In this document: positions 1 through 7,696 of the stretch, one piece after another
How the letters are laid out: each line of letters opens with the position of its first letter
Numbering within the stretch: the stretch's first letter is position 1
NCBI GenBank assembly: GCA_910575245.1
Contig: CAJTEN010000039.1
Coordinates: 1-38,091, forward strand
Reading direction: 5' to 3'
Origin: Clostridia bacterium
GTDB taxonomy: Bacteria > Bacillota > Clostridia > Lachnospirales > Lachnospiraceae
DNA: 38,091 bases
Program-made: the position numbers and the translations under genes
Notes under the pieces: model-generated
Seen by the model: the letters and a program-made list of their open reading frames with translations, nothing else
Databases searched by the model: none
What the model was told of the DNA's origin: nothing

Positions 1-112
1 TGATAACTTCGAGATAGGGTGAACGTAAAGGAGAAGAGAAAACTTATAGGGTGCACACCTTTAGGCTGCTTTAGCAGCAAACCGAACCTACCGGCTTTAG
101 CCGGTAGTGGTT
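1..112. mobile_element. Possible end of an IS200/IS605-type element (partial)
   Basis: Two compact hairpins are visible: GCTGC-TTTA-GCAGC at 65-78, and CTACCGGC-TTTA-GCCGGTAG at 88-107, with AACC/GGTT able to pair around the second. Subterminal hairpins with short loops, and no terminal inverted repeats, are known for IS200/IS605 ends and for the RNA made from their right ends. The adjoining gene has lost its N-terminal domain exactly here, which fits an insertion. No transposase is visible on this side, so the assignment is inference. The motif CCTTTAGG occurs both here (58-65) and in the hairpin zone at the other end of the window. Confidence 0.4.
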
Positions 113-114
113 AA

Positions 115-1023
115 GTGTTAGCATTAGAAGTAGCGAATGAGACAGATACGGATTTAGAACTAAGAAATATTGCAATATTAATGTTTGCTGAAAGACCAGA
201 TAAGTTAATATCTGGGGCACAAATTAATCTTGTCAGGTTTAATACGAAGGAAGCGGAAGCTGGTAATATTATGTTTGAAAAAACATTTACCGGTCCGATA
301 TGGAAACAGGTAACAGATGTATTAGATTATATATTAACAAATGTTATAATTGAGAAGACTGTCAAAATTGAGAATCAGGAGAAATCTGTAAAATGTGTGA
401 ATTATCCGTATAATGCATTGGAAGAAGCGATTGTTAATGCGGTATTTCACAAATCTTATAGAGAGGATGTTCCAGTGGAAGTGCGGGTATACATTGACCG
501 AATTATGATTATAAATTTTCCGGGTCCGGATGGATATATGGATATGGAAAAATTTGCTGCAGGAAAGGTAAGAGCACGTAAATATCGAAACAGAAGAATT
601 GGTGAATTTTTTAAGGAGATAGACCTTTCTGAAAAGCAAGGGACTGGTATACCTAAAATTTTGAATGCATTATCAAAAAATGGTTCTCCAAAACCTTTGT
701 TTGAGACTGATGAAAGAAGAACTTATTTGGAAACAACAATTTTTATTAGAGAAGGATTTGATGAAGGCAGAAAAGTGTCCGATAAAGTGTCCGATAAAAT
801 GTCCAATAAAATGTCCAATAAGGAAAAGGATAGAATGAATATTATCATAATGTATCTCGAAGAACATTATGAAATATCAAGTGGCATTGCGGCAGATTTA
901 TTAGATGTAGAGACTAAAACAGCAAGCAGACTATTGAATAAGGCTGAAAAATGTGGAATTGTCCGAGGTGAAGGAAAAAATAAGACTAAAAAATATGTAT
1001 TGTCAACAGAGGATAATTTTTGA
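115..1023 (+). CDS. RecG-like ATP-binding transcriptional regulator, N-terminally truncated
   Basis: This 302-residue product matches the C-terminal two thirds of AlbA_2/RecG-like ATP-binding regulators. The stretch at about 15-40 (LRNIAILMFAERPDK) is typical. An HATPase-like N-box is seen at 103-115 (EEAIVNAVFHKSY) and a GTGIPKI glycine box near 176-182. A linker of repeated VSDK/MSNK units (about 221-236) leads to a C-terminal winged-helix region (about 240-302). Family members normally begin with an AlbA_2 DNA-binding domain of over 100 residues, which is absent. The GTG start at 115 has no convincing ribosome site and sits directly after the hairpins of the putative IS end, so this is probably a remnant of a gene cut by an insertion. 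The reading frame is otherwise intact and ends 25 bases before the start of the next gene's first fragment. Confidence 0.7.
   Translation: MLALEVANETDTDLELRNIAILMFAERPDKLISGAQINLVRFNTKEAEAGNIMFEKTFTGPIWKQVTDVLDYILTNVIIEKTVKIENQEKSVKCVNYPYNALEEAIVNAVFHKSYREDVPVEVRVYIDRIMIINFPGPDGYMDMEKFAAGKVRARKYRNRRIGEFFKEIDLSEKQGTGIPKILNALSKNGSPKPLFETDERRTYLETTIFIREGFDEGRKVSDKVSDKMSNKMSNKEKDRMNIIIMYLEEHYEISSGIAADLLDVETKTASRLLNKAEKCGIVRGEGKNKTKKYVLSTEDNF
775..822 (+). repeat. Four tandem 12-bp repeats inside the regulator gene
   Basis: Four consecutive 12-base units run from GTGTCCGATAAA (twice) to ATGTCCAATAAA/G (twice), encoding VSDK-VSDK-MSNK-MSNK. They form the linker between the ATP-binding and winged-helix parts. 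Because the unit is a multiple of three, copy-number change would alter linker length without shifting the frame. Confidence 0.85.
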
Positions 1024-1048
1024 AGAAAAATAGGAGGTGCGTAGTACG

Positions 1049-1147
1049 ATGGCAGTTCAGTTTGAACAGATAAAAAAGATATTAAATCGAAAACACCTAA
1101 GTGAATATTCATTGGAACAGTTATTTACAGATATGGGGGTTATATGA
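1049..1147 (+). pseudogene. True 5' end of the primase-helicase gene, in the wrong frame
   Basis: A strong site (AGGAGG at 1032-1037, 11 bases before ATG 1049) opens a 32-codon frame that ends at TGA 1145-1147. The frame begins MAVQFEQIKKILNRK and runs to FTDMGVI. The next large frame starts only at a GTG at 1101 with no ribosome site, directly after an in-frame TAA. Removing one G from the five at 1135-1139 would join the two frames as FTDMGLYEDVLLD. The simplest reading is that these are the first 30 or so residues of the following protein, separated by a one-base insertion. Sequencing error, a real mutation or a slippage site cannot be told apart here. Confidence 0.6.
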
Positions 1148-4100
1148 AGATGTATTATTAGATTGCTTTCCAGCAAAGACATCACCAACATATATATCAG
1201 AGGATAGATTGGTTGAAGAATTGATTGTAAGTGATGATGTGGCAGCGTTTAATGAATTATGGACAAGTAAGGCTGCTGTCCTTTTGACATGTCCAAGTTG
1301 TGGTAAGAGTGAAATGACATTTAATTTAAAACCAGCGTACAAACCAAAACAGGAAGATAAATCTAAATATATGCCAAGTGAAACTAATATTTTTGAGAAA
1401 CAACATAAGTATTGTCTTGGAAGAAATGAATTGGGAATAGTTGATGATTCACAAGAAAACAGAGAGAATTGGGAGGAGTTTTGCAGGAGAAGGGCTGATG
1501 ATTGTAAAAATACTATATTTGCAATAACAGACCTGAGAAAAGAAGGAAATTGTTCTTTGGATTACAGTCATCGATACATATCAGACTTAATTACGGACGA
1601 GATGGCAAATAATTTTTTTGCGAGATTTTGGGGACGTCAGGATGTTTATGCTAAGAGAAATGAAAAGAAAGATACTGGAAAAGCCGGGTACTTTACGCAA
1701 TGCAGGAATTTTTGGACAAGTGCGTGCCATAGGAAGTTAAAAACGGGTGTTTCATGTAAAAACTGTAAATATTACGAATATAAACCATTAACAAAGGAAG
1801 AAATACTTGCTCATTTAAGAGGAAATGCCTATAATGCTTCCGATGTGATAGGGGTGTATCCGCTTCTTAAAAACAATACTTGCCGTTTTCTGGTATTTGA
1901 TTTTGATAATCATGAGAAAAATGCGGAGGAGAATGATTTCGTAAATGTGGATGATGCGTGGATAGAAGAAGTTGAAGCAATGCGCAACATCTGTGTTTTG
2001 AATGGAATAGATCCACTGGTAGAACGTTCACGTTCAGGACGAGGTGCACATATCTGGATATTTTTTGACAAGCCAATTCCTGCTTCTTTGGCAAGAAGAT
2101 TTGGAACAGCATTACTTGATAAAGGCGCTGAACAAGTCAACCTGAAATCCTTTCAGTATTATGACAGAATGCTTCCGGCACAGGATAAACTGCCGGAAGG
2201 CGGACTTGGCAATCTGATAGCTCTTCCGCTGCAGGGAAAGGCATTGAGGAATGGGAATAGTGCATTTGTTGACAGTAATTGGAATGCGTACAGGGAACAA
2301 TGGGAAGCGCTATGGAGCAAGCCAAAGCTGTCACAGGAGTTTTTGGAGCTGAAAATAAAAGAATGGTCGTTATTACTTGGAGATATGGAGCAAAGTGAAC
2401 AAGGAGAAAGCCGTGAAAAGCCTTGGGAGCAGAATAGAAAGTTTGCAGTAAGTGATGTGGCTGGAAAGCTTAGTATTACGTTATTAAATGGTATTTATAT
2501 TGATAATACGAATGTGAAAGTTGCTATGCAAAATAAGATTCGAAGAATGGCTGCAATTAGCAATCCTGTTTATTTCAAAAATCAGGCAATCGGTACATCT
2601 AATTATGATACCTCAAGATGGATTTACTTAGGAGCAGACCATTTGGGCGGATATATAGAAATTCCACGAGGACTCTATGACAGCTTAATAGATAACTTAG
2701 AACAGGCGCACATTGAATATGAAATTCAGGACGAAAGACAGGCCGGAAGAAATATTCACGTTGAATTTAAAGGACAATTGAGAGAAGAGCAGGTGCCTGC
2801 ACTTGAAGGATTAACAAAGTTTGATAATGGAATATTACATGCTGCAACAGCTTTTGGAAAAACAGTTGTATGCAGTGCGATAATTGCCAAGAAAAAGGTA
2901 AATACACTTATTTTGTTGGAATCTTCTTCGTTAGTTGGACAATGGCAGGAATCCCTGGAAAAATTTTTGGAGATAGATGAAGAATTACCTACATATAAGA
3001 CTAAGATGGGGAGACTTAAAACAAGAAAAAATATAATCGGCAGATTGCAGGGCGCACATGATTCCATGACTGGAATTATTGATATAGCTATGGTTGGTTC
3101 GCTATGCAAAAAGGGTGAATACCATGATTTGTTGAATCAATATGGACTTGTGATATGCGACGAGTGCCACCATGCGGCTTCAGATACGATTTCAAATGTG
3201 TTAAAGGAAGTGAAAGCAAAATATGTTTATGGAGTAACTGCAACTCCGAAAAGGGCAGACGGTTTGGAGAAAATAAACTATATGTTGATTGGGCCTATAC
3301 GATATAGTTACACAGCAAAGGAAATGGCTGCTGCACAGGAAGTGGAACACTATGTATATCCAAGATTTACCCGTACAGTTGCACCAAGAGGTGTTGTTAC
3401 GGATAAAATGCATCCCAATGAGGCATATGATATTATTCATGGTAACAGTATTCGGGATGAGCAGATTATTAATGATGTAAAGGCTTGTGTGCTGCAAGGC
3501 AGAACACCTGTTGTATTATCAAAATATAAAGATCATTCGGAAAAATTGTATAGTCGTTTGAAAAAGTATGCGGATCATGTATTTCTTATGACCGGTAATA
3601 ATTCCAAAAAAGAGCATAAGAAAATTTTGGAGCAGCTTCATGAGGTAAGTAAAGAGGAAACACTGATTTTAGTGGCGACAGGTTCACTTATTGGAGAAGG
3701 ATTTGATTATCCCCGGTTAGATACATTATTTATGGCGATGCCGGTATCGGCTCGAAATATAGTGGAGCAATATGCAGGAAGATTGAATCGTGATTATGAA
3801 GGCAAGAAAGAAGTAATTGTATATGATTATGTCGATAGTCATATCCCTATGTTTGACATCATGTATGCGAAAAGGCTTAAGGCATATAAACAGATTGGGT
3901 ATGAGGTTTGTACAGGAATAAAAGGTGAAAAACAAACTGCAAATGCTATCTTTGGTGGAGATAATTATATAGAAGTATTTCAAAGAGACTTGCTTGAAGC
4001 AGATAATAACATAATCATTTCAAGTCCAGTAATTAGTGGCTCCAAAGTATATGAATTGATTCATTTGCTTAAAGATAAACAGGTAAATGGAGTTGATGTT

Positions 4101-4367
4101 ACGATAGTGACATGGGAACCGGATTCTTATGGTTTTGGCGATGCAGGCTTCTGGATGCAGTTGCACGAAGAAATAAGACAAGCTGGATTTTATATAAAAA
4201 CTGTTGTGGATTCATGTGAGCATTTTTCTATTATAGACCAGAATATTGTTTGGTATGGCAATATTAACATATTAGGTAATGCAAAGTTAGAGGACAGCAT
4301 GATGCGTTTGGAAAGTAAGGAAATTGCTGCAGAATTGATGGAGATAACCTTTGGAGAAAAAATATAA
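1101..4367 (+). CDS. TOTE-type AEP primase / SF2 helicase / PLD-like protein
   Basis: This is a 1088-residue multidomain protein. Around 60-225 there are Cys pairs (TCPSCG, CKNC) suggesting zinc binding. An archaeo-eukaryotic primase-type domain follows at about 230-405, with acidic motif VFDFDN (D267, D269) and SGRGAH (H317). An SF2 helicase core spans about 565-940, with P-loop ATAFGKT (582-588), DECH (687-690), TATPKR (713-718) and QYAGRLNR (890-897). The C-terminus (about 955-1085) resembles phospholipase-D-like nucleases (IIDQNIVWYGNINIL), but the HxK position reads C-E-H, with D retained. This order is that of TOTE conflict-system proteins, predicted to act in conflict with invading DNA; that role is family knowledge and is untested here. 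The native start is probably ATG 1049, lost to a frameshift at the G5 tract 1135-1139. Confidence 0.8.
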   Translation: MNIHWNSYLQIWGLYEDVLLDCFPAKTSPTYISEDRLVEELIVSDDVAAFNELWTSKAAVLLTCPSCGKSEMTFNLKPAYKPKQEDKSKYMPSETNIFEKQHKYCLGRNELGIVDDSQENRENWEEFCRRRADDCKNTIFAITDLRKEGNCSLDYSHRYISDLITDEMANNFFARFWGRQDVYAKRNEKKDTGKAGYFTQCRNFWTSACHRKLKTGVSCKNCKYYEYKPLTKEEILAHLRGNAYNASDVIGVYPLLKNNTCRFLVFDFDNHEKNAEENDFVNVDDAWIEEVEAMRNICVLNGIDPLVERSRSGRGAHIWIFFDKPIPASLARRFGTALLDKGAEQVNLKSFQYYDRMLPAQDKLPEGGLGNLIALPLQGKALRNGNSAFVDSNWNAYREQWEALWSKPKLSQEFLELKIKEWSLLLGDMEQSEQGESREKPWEQNRKFAVSDVAGKLSITLLNGIYIDNTNVKVAMQNKIRRMAAISNPVYFKNQAIGTSNYDTSRWIYLGADHLGGYIEIPRGLYDSLIDNLEQAHIEYEIQDERQAGRNIHVEFKGQLREEQVPALEGLTKFDNGILHAATAFGKTVVCSAIIAKKKVNTLILLESSSLVGQWQESLEKFLEIDEELPTYKTKMGRLKTRKNIIGRLQGAHDSMTGIIDIAMVGSLCKKGEYHDLLNQYGLVICDECHHAASDTISNVLKEVKAKYVYGVTATPKRADGLEKINYMLIGPIRYSYTAKEMAAAQEVEHYVYPRFTRTVAPRGVVTDKMHPNEAYDIIHGNSIRDEQIINDVKACVLQGRTPVVLSKYKDHSEKLYSRLKKYADHVFLMTGNNSKKEHKKILEQLHEVSKEETLILVATGSLIGEGFDYPRLDTLFMAMPVSARNIVEQYAGRLNRDYEGKKEVIVYDYVDSHIPMFDIMYAKRLKAYKQIGYEVCTGIKGEKQTANAIFGGDNYIEVFQRDLLEADNNIIISSPVISGSKVYELIHLLKDKQVNGVDVTIVTWEPDSYGFGDAGFWMQLHEEIRQAGFYIKTVVDSCEHFSIIDQNIVWYGNINILGNAKLEDSMMRLESKEIAAELMEITFGEKI

Positions 4368-4387
4368 GTTAAAACAGGAGGTAGAAA

Positions 4388-4753
4388 ATGTTATTTTTAT
4401 GTTATCCAAAATGTTCAACTTGTCAGAAAGCCAAGAAATGGTTGGCTGAATACAATATAGAATATACAGAACGTCATATTGTGGAGGATAATCCGACCTA
4501 TGACGAATTAAAGGCATGGTATAAGCAAAGCGGTTTGCCGCTCAAGAAGTTCTTTAATACCAGTGGATTGATTTATAAAGAAATGCAGTTAAAGGATAAG
4601 CTGCCGTCAATGAGCGAAGAGGAACAGCTAAAGCTGCTTGCTGTGAATGGGATGCTCATAAAGCGCCCGATGGTGATATGCGAGGATGAAGTGCTTGTAA
4701 GTTTTAAGGAAACTGAGTGGGAAGTGCTTAAAAATAAAAAGGTGTGCCAATAA
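4388..4753 (+). CDS. ArsC/Spx-family thioredoxin-fold protein
   Basis: The product is 121 residues, the usual length for the ArsC-related family (YffB/Spx/MgsR). The N-terminus LFLCYPKCSTCQKAKKWL carries a CxxC motif at about 9-12. The middle (FNTSGLIYKEM) and the RP motif in LIKRPMVICEDEVLVSF are characteristic of the family. Members are either glutaredoxin-dependent arsenate reductase relatives or RNA-polymerase-binding stress regulators; nothing here separates these roles. The ribosome site CAGGAGG lies just before ATG 4388, and the gene follows the primase-helicase by 20 bases, so the two may be co-transcribed. Confidence in the fold is high and in the function low. Confidence 0.85.
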   Translation: MLFLCYPKCSTCQKAKKWLAEYNIEYTERHIVEDNPTYDELKAWYKQSGLPLKKFFNTSGLIYKEMQLKDKLPSMSEEEQLKLLAVNGMLIKRPMVICEDEVLVSFKETEWEVLKNKKVCQ

Positions 4754-4809
4754 AAAAATATGTGTATAAAGATTATGTGTAAAGATGTGTAAAGATTAGC
4801 AAAAATAGC

Positions 4810-4843
4810 TTGACAAATATCTGTAGTTGGAGTAAACTACAAT
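4810..4843 (+). promoter_or_regulatory. Promoter with overlapping 7-bp palindromic operator
   Basis: A perfect -35 TTGACA (4810-4815) is followed after 17 bases by TAAACT (4833-4838, 4 of 6). The spacer and -10 carry a perfect inverted repeat, TGTAGTT-GGAGTA-AACTACA. A repressor bound there would block the promoter. TGTAG/CTACA half-sites recall BlaI/CopY-family operators, but the arm order differs and no such regulator is in the window. It would drive the gene starting at 4894. Confidence 0.5.
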
Positions 4844-4893
4844 GATTTAGCGGTACACAGCTAAATGGAGGCTTGGGCAGGAAAGGAGAAAGT

Positions 4894-5664
4894 ATGTGTA
4901 GGTATATTGCATCAGACAAGCTTTCCGTTCCTAAGGCTGAAATAGAGGATATTCTTGAAGAACTTAAGGAACGCCTTGAGGAAAAGTATGGCTTGAAATC
5001 TTTAATTATGGTTGTCGGCAGTGTAAAGAGAAATCTTGTGACGGTTGACGAAAACGGTCATTTTGATTTGGATTACAATCTCTGTTTTATTAAGGTGCCG
5101 CAGGAAGTACGGGATAATCTTCAGGGGCTGAAGGATCGTGTAAGATCAAATTTAGATGAAATTACTGATGAAGATTATTATTATGCACGGAACTCAACAT
5201 CAGTAATTACACTTGAAAGAGCAGATGGTTCATTTAGTCTGGATCTTGGCATCTTAGTAAAGAATAAGAATGGAGAGTATTGTCGATTAGTAAGAAATAG
5301 GAATAATTACCAATTACGAGAGGTTGCACTTCTATATAATACTGAAATGCAAGAAAGGTATATTCGGCAGCATTCTGCAATGAAGAGGGTTTCGGAGTTG
5401 TATTTAATGCATAAGAATAAACACCCGGAAACAGATTCATTTCATTTGTATTTAGAGGTGGTAAATACTGTATTCAATGAAACAGGAGGACAAAAAATGA
5501 GTAAAGTATCTGGAGACACGCACACCAAAAATCAGATGGCTGCACACGCAAATCAGAAGAATCCAAATAATTCATCTTCAAAAGCTATGGCAAATAATAG
5601 GTCAAATCAAATGAATCCTAATAATGCTGCTTATTGGAAAAGCCGAGGTAAGAGTGGAAGATAA
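4894..5664 (+). CDS. Unrecognised protein, possibly nucleotidyltransferase-like, with Asn-rich tail
   Basis: The start is ATG 4894, preceded by AAAGGAG, which gives 256 residues; an upstream in-frame TTG at 4873 has no ribosome site. The first 200 residues are mixed alpha/beta. A VVGSVKRN segment is followed by DENGHFDLDYNLCF and later FSLDLGILVK, an arrangement (GS, then DxD, then a late D) that recalls nucleotidyltransferase folds. I do not recognise a named family, and that idea is weak. The last 55 residues are Asn/Gln/Lys-rich, ending in QMNPNNAAYWKSRGK. They are preceded by their own consensus ribosome site and ATG at 5497, so the C-terminal part may also be made as a separate small protein. 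Confidence 0.6.
   Translation: MCRYIASDKLSVPKAEIEDILEELKERLEEKYGLKSLIMVVGSVKRNLVTVDENGHFDLDYNLCFIKVPQEVRDNLQGLKDRVRSNLDEITDEDYYYARNSTSVITLERADGSFSLDLGILVKNKNGEYCRLVRNRNNYQLREVALLYNTEMQERYIRQHSAMKRVSELYLMHKNKHPETDSFHLYLEVVNTVFNETGGQKMSKVSGDTHTKNQMAAHANQKNPNNSSSKAMANNRSNQMNPNNAAYWKSRGKSGR
5497..5664 (+). CDS. Nested in-frame small protein with its own ribosome site
   Basis: Inside the previous frame, AGGAGG (5484-5489) sits 7 bases before ATG 5497 and would begin a 55-residue protein, MSKVSGDTHTKNQ to WKSRGKSGR. It contains two copies of an NPNN motif and a WKSRG end. Small free-standing Firmicute proteins with (Q)MNPNNxAYWxSRG ends come to mind from general knowledge, but this was not checked. 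Either an independent gene has fused to the upstream one by loss of a stop codon, or two products are made from one frame. Confidence 0.4.
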   Translation: MSKVSGDTHTKNQMAAHANQKNPNNSSSKAMANNRSNQMNPNNAAYWKSRGKSGR

Positions 5665-5872
5665 CAATGTGACAGTTTGAATGGGAAGCAACCCCGGTTT
5701 GTCTTTGAAAAAGAAATTGTGGAATGGAACGGATGCTGAGGCTGTTTAAGAAGGTTTGCAGAAGACACTATTATTTGTATCTGGAGATGATTACTTTTAA
5801 GGTATGTGTATATAGGGATATGTTCAATGACGAGGAGCAAGATGACTAACACTTCGAAGAATGATAAAAGCT

Positions 5873-5899
5873 GAACTTGTAAGGAATTCTTACAAGTTC
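5873..5899. other. 11-bp perfect hairpin
   Basis: GAACTTGTAAG pairs exactly with CTTACAAGTTC around a GAATT loop. The stem is A+T-rich and is not followed by a T-tract, so it is a weak terminator at best. It could instead be a protein-binding palindrome. Confidence 0.5.
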
Positions 5900-6082
5900 A
5901 AACAGTAATTGTCATGAAAGATGTGGAAATGTGAGCAGAATATCTTGCAGAATCTCGAAATCAGAGTTATATTTTTCTTAGGGTATTGCAAGGTTTCATT
6001 AAATTATTTTATCCGGTCAGGGCTACCTGCAAACCACTTGAACCATCATGAGTAAAGAAAATAGCCACCGGTACTGATTTGG

Positions 6083-6161
6083 TACTAAAAGTTCTTGAAA
6101 CGAGATGGAATAGAAAAAATATAGAGATATTTAATACTAAAATGTATGGTAAAATACTAAA
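6083..6161. repeat. Three TACTAAA(A) repeats near the integrase end
   Basis: TACTAAAA occurs at 6083-6090 and 6135-6142, and TACTAAA at 6155-6161. The last two lie in a longer near-repeat, AATACTAAAATG / AAATACTAAATG. Tyrosine recombinases of this type commonly bind short direct repeats (arm sites) beside the core att site. The location just beyond the 3' end of the integrase gene fits, but function is inferred. Confidence 0.35.
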
Positions 6162-6211
6162 TGACATGCATTGTCAAACAGAACTTTGCGAGTTCGAATA
6201 GTCGGAGGTGA

Positions 6212-6250
6212 GCCGTGGAGCCAGTAAAATCAAGGATTTGCGGCTTTTTT
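6212..6250 (+). terminator. Terminator-like compound hairpin
   Basis: GCCG (6212-6215) pairs with CGGC (6241-6244) around an inner AAATC-AAG-GATTT hairpin (6227-6239). Six T residues follow (6245-6250). It would end rightward transcription entering the element, just before the convergent integrase gene. Confidence 0.4.
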
Positions 6251-6280
6251 CTTCATTTTATTGCATTACGATTGCATTTT

Positions 6281-7465
6281 TTATTTCACTTCTTTGTGAT
6301 AAGCTGCGGTGTGCTGGTTGCTCGTATAGTCTGCAACGCTTTGCGTGGCGGGCGTATACTGCAGTACCCCGGTCAGCTTATTGGCAACTTCAAGATTGGT
6401 GTTGGGATACAGATGACCATAGGTTCCCAGGGTCGTCTGTATTTTTTCATGCCCCAGACGCTCTTTGATCAACAGGGGGTTTTCGCCCATGCTGATGAGC
6501 AGGGAGGCATGGGAATGCCTCAGCGCATGGATTTTGATGCGGTGTACGCCGGCTAATTCCGCAAGTTTTTCCAATGCCCGTGGAAGGGTATGCTTGCTTG
6601 TGGGTATGCCGTTGTAGCTTAATACATAGCCGCGGTTTTTCAACACTTTCTTCTGGACTTCCTGCCATGCCTTCAGTTCCCTTATGGTATCAGCGTCAAC
6701 GTAAATGGTGCGGACGCTCGCCTGCGTTTTCGGTTCCACGGGTTTGAAATCGTCCATTGACTTATAATACATGGTCTTGGTAATGCTCAACAGCCCTGTA
6801 TCAAAATCAATATCCGACCACAGCAGCGCCGCAGCCTCACCGATCCGCATTCCGGTCATAAACAGCACCCAGAAAGAGATAAAGAGGTAATGCTCATAAT
6901 AATCGCCCTTGTAGAGCAGGGAGATTACCTTCTGAAATTCTTCCAGCGTCCAGAAATTCACCTGTGTCTTTTTGGATTTGATGTTCCCGATCATCCTTGA
7001 CGGATTCTTTTTTGCTATCCCCAGAACAATCGCCCGGTCAAAGGCAAGGGAGAGTAGCCCCTGCACCACATGGATATAGTTTGGGCTGAACTGCTTTGCC
7101 AGCTCTAACTGCCAGCTTTGAACATGGATGGGTTCGATTTCATCCGTTGCCATTTTGTAGAAGTACGCAAAATGCTTCTGAATGGTGGAACAGCGGTTCA
7201 GGTAGGTGCTTTCCTTTACCTGCGTTTTGTACCACGGAAGGTAGGTATCTTCAATAAATGTCTGAAAAGAAACAGTCTTCTTTTTTTCATCCAGTTCTTT
7301 GACAGATGACAGGATCAGTTTGGAATATTCTTCCCTCGCTTCCTTTTTGGTAGCAAAGCCGCTGCGGTATTTCTGGATCTGTTTCCCGGTAACGGGATGG
7401 TAGCCTAAATTTGCACGGAAGTAATAGGTTCCGTTGTCTGCTTTTTTAATTGGATCTTTTGCCAT
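6281..7465 (-). CDS. int: Tyrosine recombinase / integrase
   Basis: This 394-residue site-specific recombinase should integrate and excise the element. The N-terminus (MAKDPIKKADNGTYYF) is an AP2-like arm-binding domain, then a core-binding SAM-like domain (about 60-165), then the catalytic domain. Catalytic landmarks are TGMRIGEA (Arg), HALRHSHA (HxxR), GHEKIQ and the nucleophile in TLGTYGHLYP. The start was set at ATG 7465 because GGAGTG lies 5 bases upstream; a longer frame to 7501 has no ribosome site. It reads toward the presumed element end and lies downstream of the DUF3173 gene in the same direction, an arrangement seen in many Firmicute integrative conjugative elements. The C-terminal tail after the Tyr is ordinary in length. 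Confidence 0.93.
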   Translation of the reverse strand: MAKDPIKKADNGTYYFRANLGYHPVTGKQIQKYRSGFATKKEAREEYSKLILSSVKELDEKKKTVSFQTFIEDTYLPWYKTQVKESTYLNRCSTIQKHFAYFYKMATDEIEPIHVQSWQLELAKQFSPNYIHVVQGLLSLAFDRAIVLGIAKKNPSRMIGNIKSKKTQVNFWTLEEFQKVISLLYKGDYYEHYLFISFWVLFMTGMRIGEAAALLWSDIDFDTGLLSITKTMYYKSMDDFKPVEPKTQASVRTIYVDADTIRELKAWQEVQKKVLKNRGYVLSYNGIPTSKHTLPRALEKLAELAGVHRIKIHALRHSHASLLISMGENPLLIKERLGHEKIQTTLGTYGHLYPNTNLEVANKLTGVLQYTPATQSVADYTSNQHTAAYHKEVK

Positions 7466-7501
7466 GATTTCACTCCACACATAGATGTGCAAGAAGTACA
7501 A

Positions 7502-7696
7502 TCAATTCTGTTTGTCGGGAATGGTAATTCTCAGTAGTTCTTCCACAGCTTCTTTGGGAACCCTGTCCAGTTTCCGTGACTGGTAGTATGTATGTCCCCT
7601 CGATACCATAAGCTTTTTCGTTTCCCTTATGATGTCCGCTGCAAAAGACGGTCCATATCCCAGCGCTATTAAATCGTCCTTCGTTACTGTAACCAT
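7502..7696 (-). CDS. DUF3173 family protein (integrase partner)
   Basis: This is a 64-residue protein, MVTVTKDDLIALGYGPSFAADIIR and onward. It matches the small DUF3173 family regularly found immediately upstream of tyrosine integrases in Firmicute integrative elements. It is probably a DNA-binding helper, possibly excisionase-like; that role is inference from position. AAAGGAGG lies 3 bases before the start codon on the minus strand. The stop is 36 bases before the integrase start, so the two are likely one transcript. Confidence 0.8.
   Translation of the reverse strand: MVTVTKDDLIALGYGPSFAADIIRETKKLMVSRGHTYYQSRKLDRVPKEAVEELLRITIPDKQN

Larger units (their letters stand above)
5665..6211. 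other. Intergenic region, no convincing gene
   Basis: About 550 A+T-rich bases lie between the left genes and the integrase. A 38-codon frame at 5733-5849 (MLRLFKKVCRRHYY to FNDEEQDD) lacks a good ribosome site and is not recognised. An 11-bp perfect stem, GAACTTGTAAG/CTTACAAGTTC, sits at 5873-5899 without a T-run. Three TACTAAA(A) copies occur at 6083, 6135 and 6155. A frame without a start, ending at about 6201 (TELCEFE then TAG), may be a gene remnant. The element's left junction is expected in this stretch. Confidence 0.5.

Noticed and set aside
775..822. CRISPR-like tandem repeats
   Set aside because: The 12-bp units are contiguous without spacers and encode an in-frame VSDK linker.
6180..6215. 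T-arm-like GAGTTCGAATAG suggesting a tRNA fragment as att site
   Set aside because: No acceptor stem, anticodon arm or CCA-side pairing could be found; the match is too short to support a tRNA.
6208..6556. Two overlapping plus-strand frames across the integrase 3' end
   Set aside because: They are antisense to the conserved catalytic domain of the recombinase and carry no recognisable domain.
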